Source: Methylomonas rosea (lineage in GTDB: Bacteria > Pseudomonadota > Gammaproteobacteria > Methylococcales > Methylomonadaceae). From it: 64,000 bases of DNA. The stretch is from NCBI RefSeq assembly GCF_024505055.1, contig NZ_JANIBL010000007.1, forward strand, positions 1-64,000, given 5' to 3'. This document shows positions 37,117 to 45,529 of the stretch, piece by piece. The notes beneath the pieces were generated by a model. It was not told the origin of the DNA. It ran no database searches and saw only the letters and a program-made list of their open reading frames with translations. A program made the translations under genes and the position numbers. Each line of letters starts with the position of its first letter. The stretch's first letter is position 1.

Positions 37117-39267
37117 TTAAACCTTGCGCCGCCAGGCATGGTAACGGCCCAGCCATTCCAGCAAGACAGTGGGAGCGTGATTGCGTTTCCAGACGCCCGC
37201 TACATATTTATTGGCTTCCGCCAGGGTTGGATAGATGTGAATGGTGCCTAAAATCTTATTTAGACCAATGCCGTGTTTCATCGCCAGCACGAATTCCGCC
37301 AGCAAATCGCCGGCATGTTCGCCGACGATGGTCGCGCCGAGAATCTTGTCTCTGCCAGGCACGGTCAGCACTTTGACAAAGCCATGCGCTTCACCGTCGG
37401 CAATCGCCCTATCCAGATCGTCGATGCCGTAGGTAGAGACTTCATAAGCGATATTCTGCGCCTGCGCATCCAGTTCGTTCAAACCCACGCGCGCCACTTC
37501 CGGATCGGTAAAGGTCGACCAGGGAATCACTGAGTAATCGGTACGAAATTTTTTAAAATGTCCAAACAAGGCGTTGACCGCCGCATACCAAGCCTGATGC
37601 GCGGCGGTGTGGGTAAATTGATACGGCCCCGCCACGTCGCCGACGGCGAAGATATTCGGAAAGTTGGTTTGCTGGAACGGGTTGGTTTCCAGCGTGTTGC
37701 GCGGCGACAAGGCAATGCCTAGTTCCTCGACGCCATAAGCTTGCACGTTGGCGGCGCGGCCAATGGCGATCAACACTTTATCGAAGGCGATTTTGACGAT
37801 TTGCCCCTCGTGTTCTGCCAGCAGAATGTGTTCGCCGCTTTCGATGATGAATTCCCTGGCGGTGTGGTTGACTTTGACCGCCACGCCTTCCGCCTGAAAG
37901 CGGGCTTGGACGATGTCCGATACATCCGGGTCTTCCCGCAGCATAAGGCGCGGCGCCATTTCCACCTGCGTGACCTGACTGCCGAGGCGGGCGAAGGTTT
38001 GTGTCAATTCGCAGCCTATCGGGCCGCCACCCAGCACCAACAGGCGCTTGGGCAATTCGCGCAAGTTCCAGATGTTATCCGAAGTCAGATATTCGATGTT
38101 TTCCAGTCCGGGAATCGGCGGCACGAAAGGCCTGGCACCGGCGGCGATGACGATAGCCCGGCTGGTGAGGGTTTTGACGCCTTCGACTGTCGTGACTTCC
38201 ACCGCCCAGGGCGAGACGATTTTGGCCGAGCCTTCGATTACTTCCACGCCCAGCTCGGTATACCGTTCCACGGAATCGTGCGGTGCTACGGTTTTGATCA
38301 CCTGTTGCACCCGCTCCATCACGGCGGAGAAATCGAATTCAGCATCAGCCTTGGCGATGCCGAACTCGGGCGCGCGTTTGATATGGGACAGCAACTTGGC
38401 GGAGCGAATCAGTGCCTTGGACGGCACGCAGCCGGTGTTCAGGCAGTCACCGCCCATTTTGTGTTTTTCGATCAAGGTTACTTTGGCTTTCACGGCGGCA
38501 GCAATATAGGCCGACACCAAACCGCCAGCACCGGCGCCGATGACGATCAGATTGTTATCGAAACGGTGGGGTTTAGGCCAATTCGCGTAAATTTTGCGTT
38601 GCTTGATAAATTCGAGCATTTGTTTGGTCAACAAAGGAAACACACCGAGCAAGGCAAACGAACCCAGCAAAGCTGGCGACAGGATGCCGGAGAGCGAATC
38701 GATTTTCGCCAACTGGGTGCCGGCATTGACGTACACCAGAGTGCCGGCCAACATGCCGACCTGACTGACCCAGTAAAACGTTCTGGTCTTGATCGGCGTC
38801 AAACCCATCGCCAGATTGATCATGAAGAACGGGAACAACGGCACCAGACGCAAGCTAAACAAATAGAACGCACCGTCGCGGCTTACACCTTCATCAATGG
38901 CCTGTAAACGCTGGCTAAACCGAGATTGAACCCAGTCACGCAACAAAAACCGCGCTGCCAGAAACGCCAGGGTTGCACCGATACTGGAAGCGAACGAGAC
39001 GATCAGCGTACCCCATAACAACCCGAACACCGCGCCGCCGGCCAGCGTCAATATCGTCGCCCCCGGTAATGACAGAGCAGTGACTGTTATATACAACGTG
39101 GCATACAGTGCCGCCGCCAGCAATGGCTGAGACTGACGGTAATCAGAGATAACGGTCTGTTGGGCTTTTAAATTTTCCAGCGTCAGAGAGTGTTGTAAAT
39201 CCAGGGCAAAAAACGTTGCCATCAATGCGGCAATCCCCAGCATTAACCAGATTCTGGAGGTTTTCAT
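37117..39267 (-). CDS. TVP38 membrane domain fused to pyridine nucleotide-disulfide oxidoreductase
   Basis: A 716-residue fusion. Residues 1-225 are a TVP38/TMEM64 (SNARE-associated, DedA-like) membrane domain with about six helices. From about 238 onward is a flavoprotein of the mercuric reductase/dihydrolipoamide dehydrogenase family: FAD site LIVIGAGAGGLVSAY, redox Cys275 and Cys280 in GGDCLNTGCVPSK, NAD site LLVLGGGPIGCELTQ, FAVGDVAG, and C-terminal HIYPTLAEAN with His and Glu. It therefore can probably do dithiol chemistry at the membrane. Such fusions occur with arsenic-sugar genes. Substrate is unknown. It is divergent from a MerR regulator. Confidence 0.9.
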   Translation of the reverse strand: MKTSRIWLMLGIAALMATFFALDLQHSLTLENLKAQQTVISDYRQSQPLLAAALYATLYITVTALSLPGATILTLAGGAVFGLLWGTLIVSFASSIGATLAFLAARFLLRDWVQSRFSQRLQAIDEGVSRDGAFYLFSLRLVPLFPFFMINLAMGLTPIKTRTFYWVSQVGMLAGTLVYVNAGTQLAKIDSLSGILSPALLGSFALLGVFPLLTKQMLEFIKQRKIYANWPKPHRFDNNLIVIGAGAGGLVSAYIAAAVKAKVTLIEKHKMGGDCLNTGCVPSKALIRSAKLLSHIKRAPEFGIAKADAEFDFSAVMERVQQVIKTVAPHDSVERYTELGVEVIEGSAKIVSPWAVEVTTVEGVKTLTSRAIVIAAGARPFVPPIPGLENIEYLTSDNIWNLRELPKRLLVLGGGPIGCELTQTFARLGSQVTQVEMAPRLMLREDPDVSDIVQARFQAEGVAVKVNHTAREFIIESGEHILLAEHEGQIVKIAFDKVLIAIGRAANVQAYGVEELGIALSPRNTLETNPFQQTNFPNIFAVGDVAGPYQFTHTAAHQAWYAAVNALFGHFKKFRTDYSVIPWSTFTDPEVARVGLNELDAQAQNIAYEVSTYGIDDLDRAIADGEAHGFVKVLTVPGRDKILGATIVGEHAGDLLAEFVLAMKHGIGLNKILGTIHIYPTLAEANKYVAGVWKRNHAPTVLLEWLGRYHAWRRKV

Positions 39268-39532
39268 GCCGACCTACCGACTCGGAGCGGGCGAGGCTGC
39301 AATGAGTGTTTGCATATTGTCTGGTTGAACATCGGTATTCCTTAAATACTATTGGGCTTGCCTGTTAGTCGTGTTTGCCGGTCATTCCTGACAAAAAGCT
39401 CAGTAAATCTAATTTCTCAGGCTTAATAATCATCGTCGCCAGGGAGCAGATAAGCGCTGCGGGCTAAAATTTGTATTCGCTTGCTCCAATACCTACACTA
39501 TGTGACCTCGCCCTTATATTTTGCAACCCATT

Positions 39533-40027
39533 ATGCGCCTGCCGCCCAAACATCTGCGCGATGTTCTCAAAATCGGTGAATTGGCCGACGAACTCGACAC
39601 TACGCCGAGAACGATTCGTCTGTACGAAGAACTCGGATTGATCGCCCCCGACCGTACCGAGGGCGGTACGCGTCTTTACGCCCGGAAAGATTTGAAACGC
39701 ATGGCTGTCGCGTTGCAACTTGGTCGCGTCGGTATTGAACTCGAATCGGTGCAAAAGCTCGCCCAAACCCGGCAGCAATGCGCTTCCGGCAAAGACGCAT
39801 CAGCCGCGATGCAGCCGCTCCTGCAAGATTTGCGTAGCAGAATACGGGGATTGCTGGATGATTTGGAGGAACTGGATCGCGATCTGGAGCGGGCGGATAT
39901 GCTGATCCGCCAATGCGGCAATTGTCAAAATCGCCCCAATCGCCAGGATTGCCCGGAGTGTCCGGTGAATAAAAACGTTGATTTGACCAACATAGGTCGC
40001 CTGGTTTGGGACCCGAGTTGTCCGTGA
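39533..40027 (+). CDS. MerR-family regulator
   Basis: A 164-residue MerR-type DNA-binding protein. The winged-helix motif is LKIGELADELDTTPRTIRLY followed by EELGLIAPDRTEGGTRLYAR. A coiled-coil dimerisation helix (RSRIRGLLDDLEELDRDLER) precedes a Cys-rich end, CGNCQNRPNRQDCPECP, that could bind a metal or cluster. The C-terminal position of the Cys is not that of MerR or ArsR metal sites. ATG 39533 is preferred to TTG 39521. It is divergent from the TVP38-flavoprotein gene across about 265 bases, so it may control that operon, and it is coupled to the next small frame. Confidence 0.85.
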   Translation: MRLPPKHLRDVLKIGELADELDTTPRTIRLYEELGLIAPDRTEGGTRLYARKDLKRMAVALQLGRVGIELESVQKLAQTRQQCASGKDASAAMQPLLQDLRSRIRGLLDDLEELDRDLERADMLIRQCGNCQNRPNRQDCPECPVNKNVDLTNIGRLVWDPSCP

Positions 40028-40143
40028 ACGTCAAGGACCCAATGCACAAGTTGAGCATCGGTACCCTCCGGATTGCTTTACACCCAAAATCTGACGATGC
40101 AGAATGGCTGGCCGAGTTTGTAAACTACCTCGCTAGCCAGTAA
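40024..40143 (+). CDS. Candidate 39-aa peptide coupled to the MerR gene
   Basis: A GTG at 40024 overlaps the MerR stop as GTGA and opens 39 codons ending at TAA 40141-40143, 15 bases before the PhzF gene. An internal ATG (40042) gives MHKLSIGTLRIALHPKSDD and then AEWLAEFVNYLASQ. The overlap argues for translational coupling, and the alpha/beta pattern looks protein-like, but the length is short and I know no homologue. Confidence 0.4.
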   Translation: MNVKDPMHKLSIGTLRIALHPKSDDAEWLAEFVNYLASQ

Positions 40144-40158
40144 ATCAGGATTTAAACA

Positions 40159-40944
40159 ATGAAACTCAAGCAATATCAGGTCGATGCATTTGCCACACGT
40201 GTTTTCGAGGGCAACCCGGCAGCCGTGTGTCCGCTGGATCATTGGCTAGACGATAGCCTTCTCCAGGCAATTGCCAATGAGAATAACCTTTCCGAAACCG
40301 CTTTTTTCGTCCCTTCCGAAAAGGGGTTTCATCTTCGATGGTTTACACCTGTTGCTGAAGTCGACCTCTGCGGGCACGCCACACTAGCCGCAGCACATGT
40401 TCTTTTTGAAATCCTTGGTTACACCGGAAAGCAGATTACTTTTCAAACCAAGAGCGGAGAACTGGTTGTCGAGTCAAAAGACGGACTGTTGGCGATGAAT
40501 TTTCCTGCGCGACCACCGGTGATGAAGCCCATTCCCGATGCTTTGGCTGTCGGACTAGGCCGCCCCCCTCTCGAAGTCTGGGCGGCGAACGATTACATCG
40601 CTGTTTTTGAGGATGAAGACACCTTACGCTCTATCAGTCCGGATTTCGCCAAACTACAGGAGTTGGACCGGCGCGGAGTCATTGTTACCGCGCCGGGCAC
40701 CGATGTTGATTTTGTAAGCCGTTTCTTCGCACCCAAAATTGGCATACCCGAGGACCCGGTGACGGGGGCTGCCCACTGCGAACTGACGCCTTACTGGGCG
40801 CAGCGTCTCGGGAAAACTTCCTTCGAGGCGAGACAGGTTTCACCTAGAGGCGGAAAACTCTCATGCCAACTACAGGGCAATCGTGTGATTCTTTCCGGGA
40901 AGGCTGTCACTTTCATGATTGGCGAAATTGACTTGGGTGATTAG
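40159..40944 (+). CDS. PhzF-family isomerase
   Basis: A 261-residue protein of the PhzF/diaminopimelate-epimerase-like fold. The N-terminal signature is YQVDAFATRVFEGNPAAVC, and the catalytic Glu of PhzF is present in ENNLSETAFFV. The second half has DLCGHATLAAAHVL and GIPEDPVTGAAHC. Apart from phenazine synthesis, most family members have unknown substrates, and no phenazine genes are near. It may be the last gene of the MerR-peptide-PhzF unit. Confidence 0.9.
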   Translation: MKLKQYQVDAFATRVFEGNPAAVCPLDHWLDDSLLQAIANENNLSETAFFVPSEKGFHLRWFTPVAEVDLCGHATLAAAHVLFEILGYTGKQITFQTKSGELVVESKDGLLAMNFPARPPVMKPIPDALAVGLGRPPLEVWAANDYIAVFEDEDTLRSISPDFAKLQELDRRGVIVTAPGTDVDFVSRFFAPKIGIPEDPVTGAAHCELTPYWAQRLGKTSFEARQVSPRGGKLSCQLQGNRVILSGKAVTFMIGEIDLGD

Positions 40945-40982
40945 GACGCGAGGCTAAAGAGCCGTAACCCGACTGAGAGTAT

Positions 40983-42047
40983 TCAGCTATTCAACACCTT
41001 GGCTGCCATTTCCGTACCAATGACGCGGGCCTTGATTTTGGCGAATGCCGTGTCCCGGCCGGTTGATGTGTCGTCTTCGAAAGGCGAAAAGCCGCAGTCG
41101 TCGGTCGTGCCGAGCTGATGCACCGGGATGTACTCGGCGGCGCGCAATACACGATCCCGCACCAGTTCCGGTTCTTCCACGTCGGGATTCAGCACGTCGA
41201 TAACGCCGACGAAAACCCGCTGGTTGGGACGAATATTGTTCTTGATGATGGCTAATACCTGTTCCGGATTGTTTTCGCTGGCCATCTGCATGTAGAAATT
41301 ACCGGCTTGGAGCTGGAACAAACTCGGCAGCAGGTCGGCGTAATCGACATCGGCGCTGTGGGTGGAATCATGGTCGCCGCCCGGACAAGTATGTACACCG
41401 ATGCGTTGGCGTTGTTCAGGGGTAAAGTGCGCCAATACCCGGTTGTTCAGGTCGATAAACTGCCGCAGTAATTGCTTGGATGGATCGAGCTTGACCGACA
41501 AGCGGCCTTCGGTGAAATCGATTTGCACATGGTGTGCGCCTTGTTCCAAACAACCGCGAATATCCGCCACCGTTTCCTTGATCAAGTCATCGATGAACGC
41601 TTCCCTTGAGTAGCCGGCTATGCCTTCCGGCGGATAAAGCAGACTCAAGGCGGAAGCCGAAATCACAGCCTGCTTGAGCGGGCGCGTGGCGTAACGTTTA
41701 GCGGCCTGCACAAACGAGCCGGCATAGACGCCGTAGCGAAATGGTCCCGCAGTTAGCCTGGGCAATTGCCGGGTGTGGCCGTCGGCAAATGGAATCACGA
41801 TGCCGTCCTCGGCGATGTTGCGCAAACCTTGTAACGGGTAGGTGGCGAAACTGGACTTGGTCTGTTCGCCGTCGGAGATTACCGGCGAACCCGTGTCCGC
41901 AAAACGTTGCAAGGTGTCGCGTACCGCTTCGTCGTAGCAGGCATCCAGTCGTTCTTGAGATAGGCGGCCCTCACGAAATTTCTGGAGTGCTTCCAGCAAT
42001 TGCGGCGGACGGGGAATGCTGCCTATGGATTCAGTGGGTATGGACAT
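40983..42047 (-). CDS. MetE-like (cobalamin-independent methionine synthase C-domain) methyltransferase
   Basis: A 354-residue protein equal to the C-terminal catalytic barrel of MetE, lacking its N-terminal domain. It begins SIGSIPRPPQLLEALQKFRE and contains SDGEQTKSSFATYP. The zinc-ligand equivalents appear as GVHTCPGGDHDSTH and later TDDCGFSPFED. Such stand-alone barrels transfer methyl groups from varied donors; methionine synthesis is not assured. AGGA lies six bases before the ATG. It is convergent with the PhzF gene. Confidence 0.85.
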   Translation of the reverse strand: MSIPTESIGSIPRPPQLLEALQKFREGRLSQERLDACYDEAVRDTLQRFADTGSPVISDGEQTKSSFATYPLQGLRNIAEDGIVIPFADGHTRQLPRLTAGPFRYGVYAGSFVQAAKRYATRPLKQAVISASALSLLYPPEGIAGYSREAFIDDLIKETVADIRGCLEQGAHHVQIDFTEGRLSVKLDPSKQLLRQFIDLNNRVLAHFTPEQRQRIGVHTCPGGDHDSTHSADVDYADLLPSLFQLQAGNFYMQMASENNPEQVLAIIKNNIRPNQRVFVGVIDVLNPDVEEPELVRDRVLRAAEYIPVHQLGTTDDCGFSPFEDDTSTGRDTAFAKIKARVIGTEMAAKVLNS

Positions 42048-42112
42048 CTCGCGTTCCTGTATGGCGTTAAGAGAATTTGATGCAGAGGCTTAAGTCAAGT
42101 GAATGGCGGGCT

Positions 42113-42412
42113 TTACGAGTCTGTCCGTTGTTGAACAGTCGCGGTTAACGCGCCGTAAGAAGCCACCAAAAAAGGCACGCTATAGGTTAATAACGCCTTG
42201 ACCATATCGAGTCCTTGCATCGCCGGGTAATCCAAACACAGCAGGCCGAACAAGGCTTGCGGTTGATTGATCAGATTCAACAAGGTGCCTACCACCAAGG
42301 CGACCTTGCCGGAGCGCTGGTATATGCCGAGTCGGATGGCCGTGCGATGCAGATCAAGTAGTGTTGCAAAGCAATTTTCTACTGTGCCAATACAACCAAT
42401 CCACTTAAGCAT
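42113..42412 (-). CDS. nrtS: NrtS-like small nitrate/nitrite transporter
   Basis: A 99-residue membrane protein with the NrtS pattern: GKVALVVGTLLNLINQPQAL, then a second helix MVKALLTYSVPFLVASYGAL. NrtS proteins are small two-helix nitrate/nitrite transporters described in cyanobacteria. GAGG stands nine bases before the ATG. It is on the same strand as the MetE-like gene downstream (65 bases) and the arsS gene upstream (about 190 bases), with no obvious link to either. No nitrate reductase gene is in the window. Confidence 0.75.
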   Translation of the reverse strand: MLKWIGCIGTVENCFATLLDLHRTAIRLGIYQRSGKVALVVGTLLNLINQPQALFGLLCLDYPAMQGLDMVKALLTYSVPFLVASYGALTATVQQRTDS

Positions 42413-42605
42413 CCAGGATAACCTCTATAAAAATACAGATTTGGAGCGCGCTGCATGGCGAAAATCAATGCGCATAAGTCCATGCAATTAATTGCTTGGG
42501 GGCACAAATGCTCAGTCACGCTGTTTGTTCAAAATATATCATTAAGGTTATATTTTGTAAAATTCAGGTGTTTGCATTGTTACTTAAGAGCGGATACGGA
42601 GAAAA

Positions 42606-43568
42606 TTAGGCCAAGGCTCCGCCGCAACTGCTGCCTTGCCCAGCCGTGCAGCCATAGCAATGGGCGGCGGTGGCTATCGATGCGTGTTGCAGTTGTTCTA
42701 GTCTCAACTCGCTGATATGTAGTTTGGGCTTGGCTGCGGCACCCAACGGCAAATCCAGCATCTGATTGAAATCGCAATCGTAGACGTAGCCTTGCCAGTC
42801 GATGCTGAGGGTATTCAGGCACATCAGATTTTCAAGATTGTCGGCGCGAAAGCTGTTTTTTAATAACGCCAGATAAGCTTCGAAGCGGCCATGACTGATC
42901 AAGGTGCTGCCGAAGCGTTGAATTGGCATATTGGCGATGGCAAACAGGCGGTTGAAGACGATGCCGTAATGCTGCTGCAAGTGCTGTTTGTATGCTTGTT
43001 CCAGTTGACGTTGATCGGGCGGCAACACGGCGTCTTGTGGGTTGAAAACCAAATTCAACTCTAACCCGCTGCCCGGCTGACCATAACCCAGCCGATTCAA
43101 ACGCTGCAAGGCCGCCAGGCTGTCTTTGAACACGCCTTTGCCGCGTTGTTTGTCGACATTTTCTTCCAGATAACAGGGAAGGGAGGCGACGATGTTGACT
43201 TGTTGCGTGGCCAGAAACTCCGCGAGATCGGTGTATGCCGGTTCTTCCAGAATGGTCAGATTGCAACGGTCAATTACCTCAATGCCACGATCACGCGCGG
43301 CTCGCACCAGATACCGAAAATCGGCATGCATTTCCGGTGCTCCGCCCGTCAAATCCAGCGTATGAATGTTGGCGGCGTCAGCCAAAGCCAGCACCTGATC
43401 AATGGTTTCCCGGCTCATCATCTCAGTGCGTTTAGGGCCGGCGTTGACATGGCAATGCACGCAACTCAAATTGCACAAATAGCCGAGATTGACTTGCAAC
43501 ACTTCCAGCGGCTTGCGGAATAGGGCCGGAAAGTCACTATTAATCAGCAGAGGTTTGGTGTCGTGCAT
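42606..43568 (-). CDS. arsS: ArsS-type radical SAM protein (arsenosugar biosynthesis family)
   Basis: A 320-residue radical SAM / Cys-rich domain protein. The cluster-binding Cys32, Cys36 and Cys39 lie in LCNLSCVHCHVNAGPKRTEM, the signature of the ArsS family. The protein ends CYGCTAGQGSSCGGAL, the typical Cys-rich tail. ArsS is proposed to add the adenosyl group of SAM to dimethylarsinous acid during arsenosugar formation. It is the last gene of a cluster with DUF3047 (3-base gap), a 43-aa protein and ArsM, all on the minus strand. Confidence 0.9.
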   Translation of the reverse strand: MHDTKPLLINSDFPALFRKPLEVLQVNLGYLCNLSCVHCHVNAGPKRTEMMSRETIDQVLALADAANIHTLDLTGGAPEMHADFRYLVRAARDRGIEVIDRCNLTILEEPAYTDLAEFLATQQVNIVASLPCYLEENVDKQRGKGVFKDSLAALQRLNRLGYGQPGSGLELNLVFNPQDAVLPPDQRQLEQAYKQHLQQHYGIVFNRLFAIANMPIQRFGSTLISHGRFEAYLALLKNSFRADNLENLMCLNTLSIDWQGYVYDCDFNQMLDLPLGAAAKPKLHISELRLEQLQHASIATAAHCYGCTAGQGSSCGGALA

Positions 43569-43570
43569 GC

Positions 43571-44266
43571 TTAATCCTTGGAAAACCAGATGTCGCCGTA
43601 AACAGCAGACACCGAGCCATTGCTGTTGTCGGTATCGGTCATGATGGCGACGGCATCGATAGTGGTGATGTCTTCACCGAATAGGTTCTTGAAATCGGCC
43701 CGGATATTACGTTTTTCGGTTTGCCAAACGTTCAACGATGCTTCCGGCCCGCGCAAAGCCATCATCATCGCATGCTCCCCGGCAAAGGCATTGGGCCAGA
43801 CGCTGTCCTGTTTAGTGTTGCCGGCCCAGACATAATTGATGGCCTTGGTTTGCCAAAACGCCAGCCCGCCTTTGACCACTACATACACCCGCGCCGCGTA
43901 ATCGTCGCCAGCCTTGCTTTGTTCGTTCAAGCCAGCCAAACGCTTGCCGATGCGCCACGACCAGTTCAGGAATGGCGTCTGGGTAAGGTCGATACGCTGT
44001 TCCTTGAACAAGCCGGAACCGGCGGCACGACTATCGGCAGTCAACACGGTCACGTCATCCATAGCTTGCAACCGGTATTGGGTGTTGCCTTTGAAACTTT
44101 TATGCTCCCAACCCTCCAGACTATTGCGGCTGAATTCGCCGATAGGCAATTTGTTATCGGCAACCACCGCATGCTGTGGCAGCAAAATCGCCAGGCAAAG
44201 CAACAGGCGAAATTTTACGAATGCCCTTCGGGCGCTAACATAAGCGGGATAGAAAAGAACTGTCAT
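43571..44266 (-). CDS. DUF3047 protein in the arsenosugar cluster
   Basis: A 231-residue exported protein of the DUF3047 family. The N-terminus has a signal-like hydrophobic stretch, FRLLLCLAILLPQHAVV. The mature region has SLEGWEHKSFKGNTQYRLQA, LNWSWRIGKRLAGLNEQ, AARVYVVVKGGLAFW and AVAIMTDTDNSNGSVSAVYG, a beta-sandwich-like pattern. Role is unknown. It lies between arsM and arsS. ATG 44266 is chosen since a longer frame (to 44380) runs back through the 43-aa gene. Confidence 0.8.
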   Translation of the reverse strand: MTVLFYPAYVSARRAFVKFRLLLCLAILLPQHAVVADNKLPIGEFSRNSLEGWEHKSFKGNTQYRLQAMDDVTVLTADSRAAGSGLFKEQRIDLTQTPFLNWSWRIGKRLAGLNEQSKAGDDYAARVYVVVKGGLAFWQTKAINYVWAGNTKQDSVWPNAFAGEHAMMMALRGPEASLNVWQTEKRNIRADFKNLFGEDITTIDAVAIMTDTDNSNGSVSAVYGDIWFSKD

Positions 44267-44309
44267 AGTCTGTTGTCCAAATCCTTCCAAGTAGTTGGGC
44301 CGTTGCCCA

Positions 44310-44441
44310 TTAAAACGTGTCCTCATGGGCTTCATCAGTGTCGCTGTCGATTTGATCGAAATCGGAGAAGACGACCTCACGGCTGTTACGCCGCCAATCT
44401 TCGGCCAGCAGGCCTTCGTTCAAGTGATCGGATAAGTTCAT
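44310..44441 (-). CDS. 43-aa acidic protein between arsM and DUF3047
   Basis: ATG 44441, eight bases after the arsM stop, opens 43 codons ending at TAA 44310-44312. The product begins MNLSDHLNEGLLAEDWRRNS and ends DQIDSDTDEAHEDTF, so it is strongly acidic with a short basic centre. The position inside a compact operon, normal codon use and spacing support a real gene, although the Shine-Dalgarno match is weak. No function is known. Confidence 0.6.
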   Translation of the reverse strand: MNLSDHLNEGLLAEDWRRNSREVVFSDFDQIDSDTDEAHEDTF

Positions 44442-44449
44442 CTCGGTGC

Positions 44450-45493
44450 TTAACAACACGCACTATCAGCCTTGGCCGATTCGCTGCCGGGTCTGGGCGA
44501 ACAATCGAACAGTCCGAAATGCCGGGATTTGTCGCCCAACACTTGGAAGTGATCGCCATAGCGGCTGCCTGCCAGCATGTCGGCGGTGTTGCCGCACACC
44601 CTTAGTGGCCGGCCGGTCTCGAAATGATGATGATCGTCCAGATCGAAACTGTGCGGGTTTAGGTCGATAGTGCCCAAATAGACGGCGACTTGGCCGAAGT
44701 CTTCGCAACGATCTTCCAGAGGCATTCTAAAGGCGCGCACCGTCACCGAATCGAACTTGACCATGCCGATTTTGGCGAACACCTCGGGGTCGTCGATGCT
44801 GATAGCATTTTGCTTGACCTTGCGGACATCGGGGCAGCCCAAGTCCTGCAAAATGCGTCGGAAGTCTTCCCAGTACAAGGCGCCGCCCAAACACTCGCCT
44901 AGCAATACCGGGTCCTGGCGCAATTCAACCGGGATGCGGCGGTCGGCAAATACGTCGGAGAAATACAGTTCGCCGCCCGGTTTCAACACCCGGAAGATTT
45001 CCGCCAGCACCCGAGGTTTTTCCGGCGATAGATTGATCACGCAGTTGGACACCACGACGTCGATACTGTTATCGGCGATACCCACGGTGTGCAGGTTTTC
45101 GATGTGACCATGTAAAAACTCAACGTTGGCAAACCCAAAGCGTTCGGCATGCCAGTCGCGGTGACGGACAGCGACTTCCAATTGTTCGGGCGTCATATCC
45201 ACGCCGATTACCCGGCCTGTTGGTCCGACCAGTTTTGATAGCAGGTAACAGTCGCGGCCGGTGCCGCAGCCCAAATCCAGCACGGTCTTACCTTCCAGGG
45301 CCGGCGGCAACGGTGAACCGCAGCCGTAGAAACGTTCCAGCACTTCCGGATGCAATCCCGCCAGTAGCACTTTTAAATAGCTTGGCATCGCGTCGATGCT
45401 GCAACAGGCGCTGGTTTTCAGGTCATCGCTGGATTGCAGTACCTGACCATAGTAATGGCGAACCGATTCGCTGATTTCGATACTGGTAGTCAT
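44450..45493 (-). CDS. arsM: ArsM-type arsenite methyltransferase
   Basis: A 347-residue SAM-dependent methyltransferase of the ArsM family. The SAM site is VLDLGCGTGRDCYLLSKLVG, with GVDMTPEQLEVAV and VVSNCVINLSPEK downstream. Family cysteines are present: Cys30-Cys31 (TSACCSIDA), Cys151 (SNCVINL) and Cys201 (LGECLGGALYWEDF). The C-terminal extension ends in Ser-Ala-Cys-Cys, typical of arsenosugar-associated ArsM. It methylates trivalent arsenic stepwise. It is the first gene of the arsM, 43-aa, DUF3047, arsS cluster. No arsR is adjacent. Confidence 0.93.
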   Translation of the reverse strand: MTTSIEISESVRHYYGQVLQSSDDLKTSACCSIDAMPSYLKVLLAGLHPEVLERFYGCGSPLPPALEGKTVLDLGCGTGRDCYLLSKLVGPTGRVIGVDMTPEQLEVAVRHRDWHAERFGFANVEFLHGHIENLHTVGIADNSIDVVVSNCVINLSPEKPRVLAEIFRVLKPGGELYFSDVFADRRIPVELRQDPVLLGECLGGALYWEDFRRILQDLGCPDVRKVKQNAISIDDPEVFAKIGMVKFDSVTVRAFRMPLEDRCEDFGQVAVYLGTIDLNPHSFDLDDHHHFETGRPLRVCGNTADMLAGSRYGDHFQVLGDKSRHFGLFDCSPRPGSESAKADSACC

Positions 45494-45529
45494 GAAAAGC
45501 CTCGTATTTTTTATTATTGAAGATAGGCG

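Noticed and set aside
37741-38907. 388-codon + strand frame
   Set aside because: It is antisense to the well-supported TVP38-flavoprotein gene; His/Gln/Arg-rich composition is typical of an antisense shadow.
39460-39532. MerR-type promoter with long spacer before the MerR gene
   Set aside because: TTGCTC and TACACT are present but only seven bases apart, not the 19-20 needed.
43721-44605. 294-codon + strand frame
   Set aside because: Runs antisense through DUF3047, the 43-aa gene and arsM; no recognisable domain.
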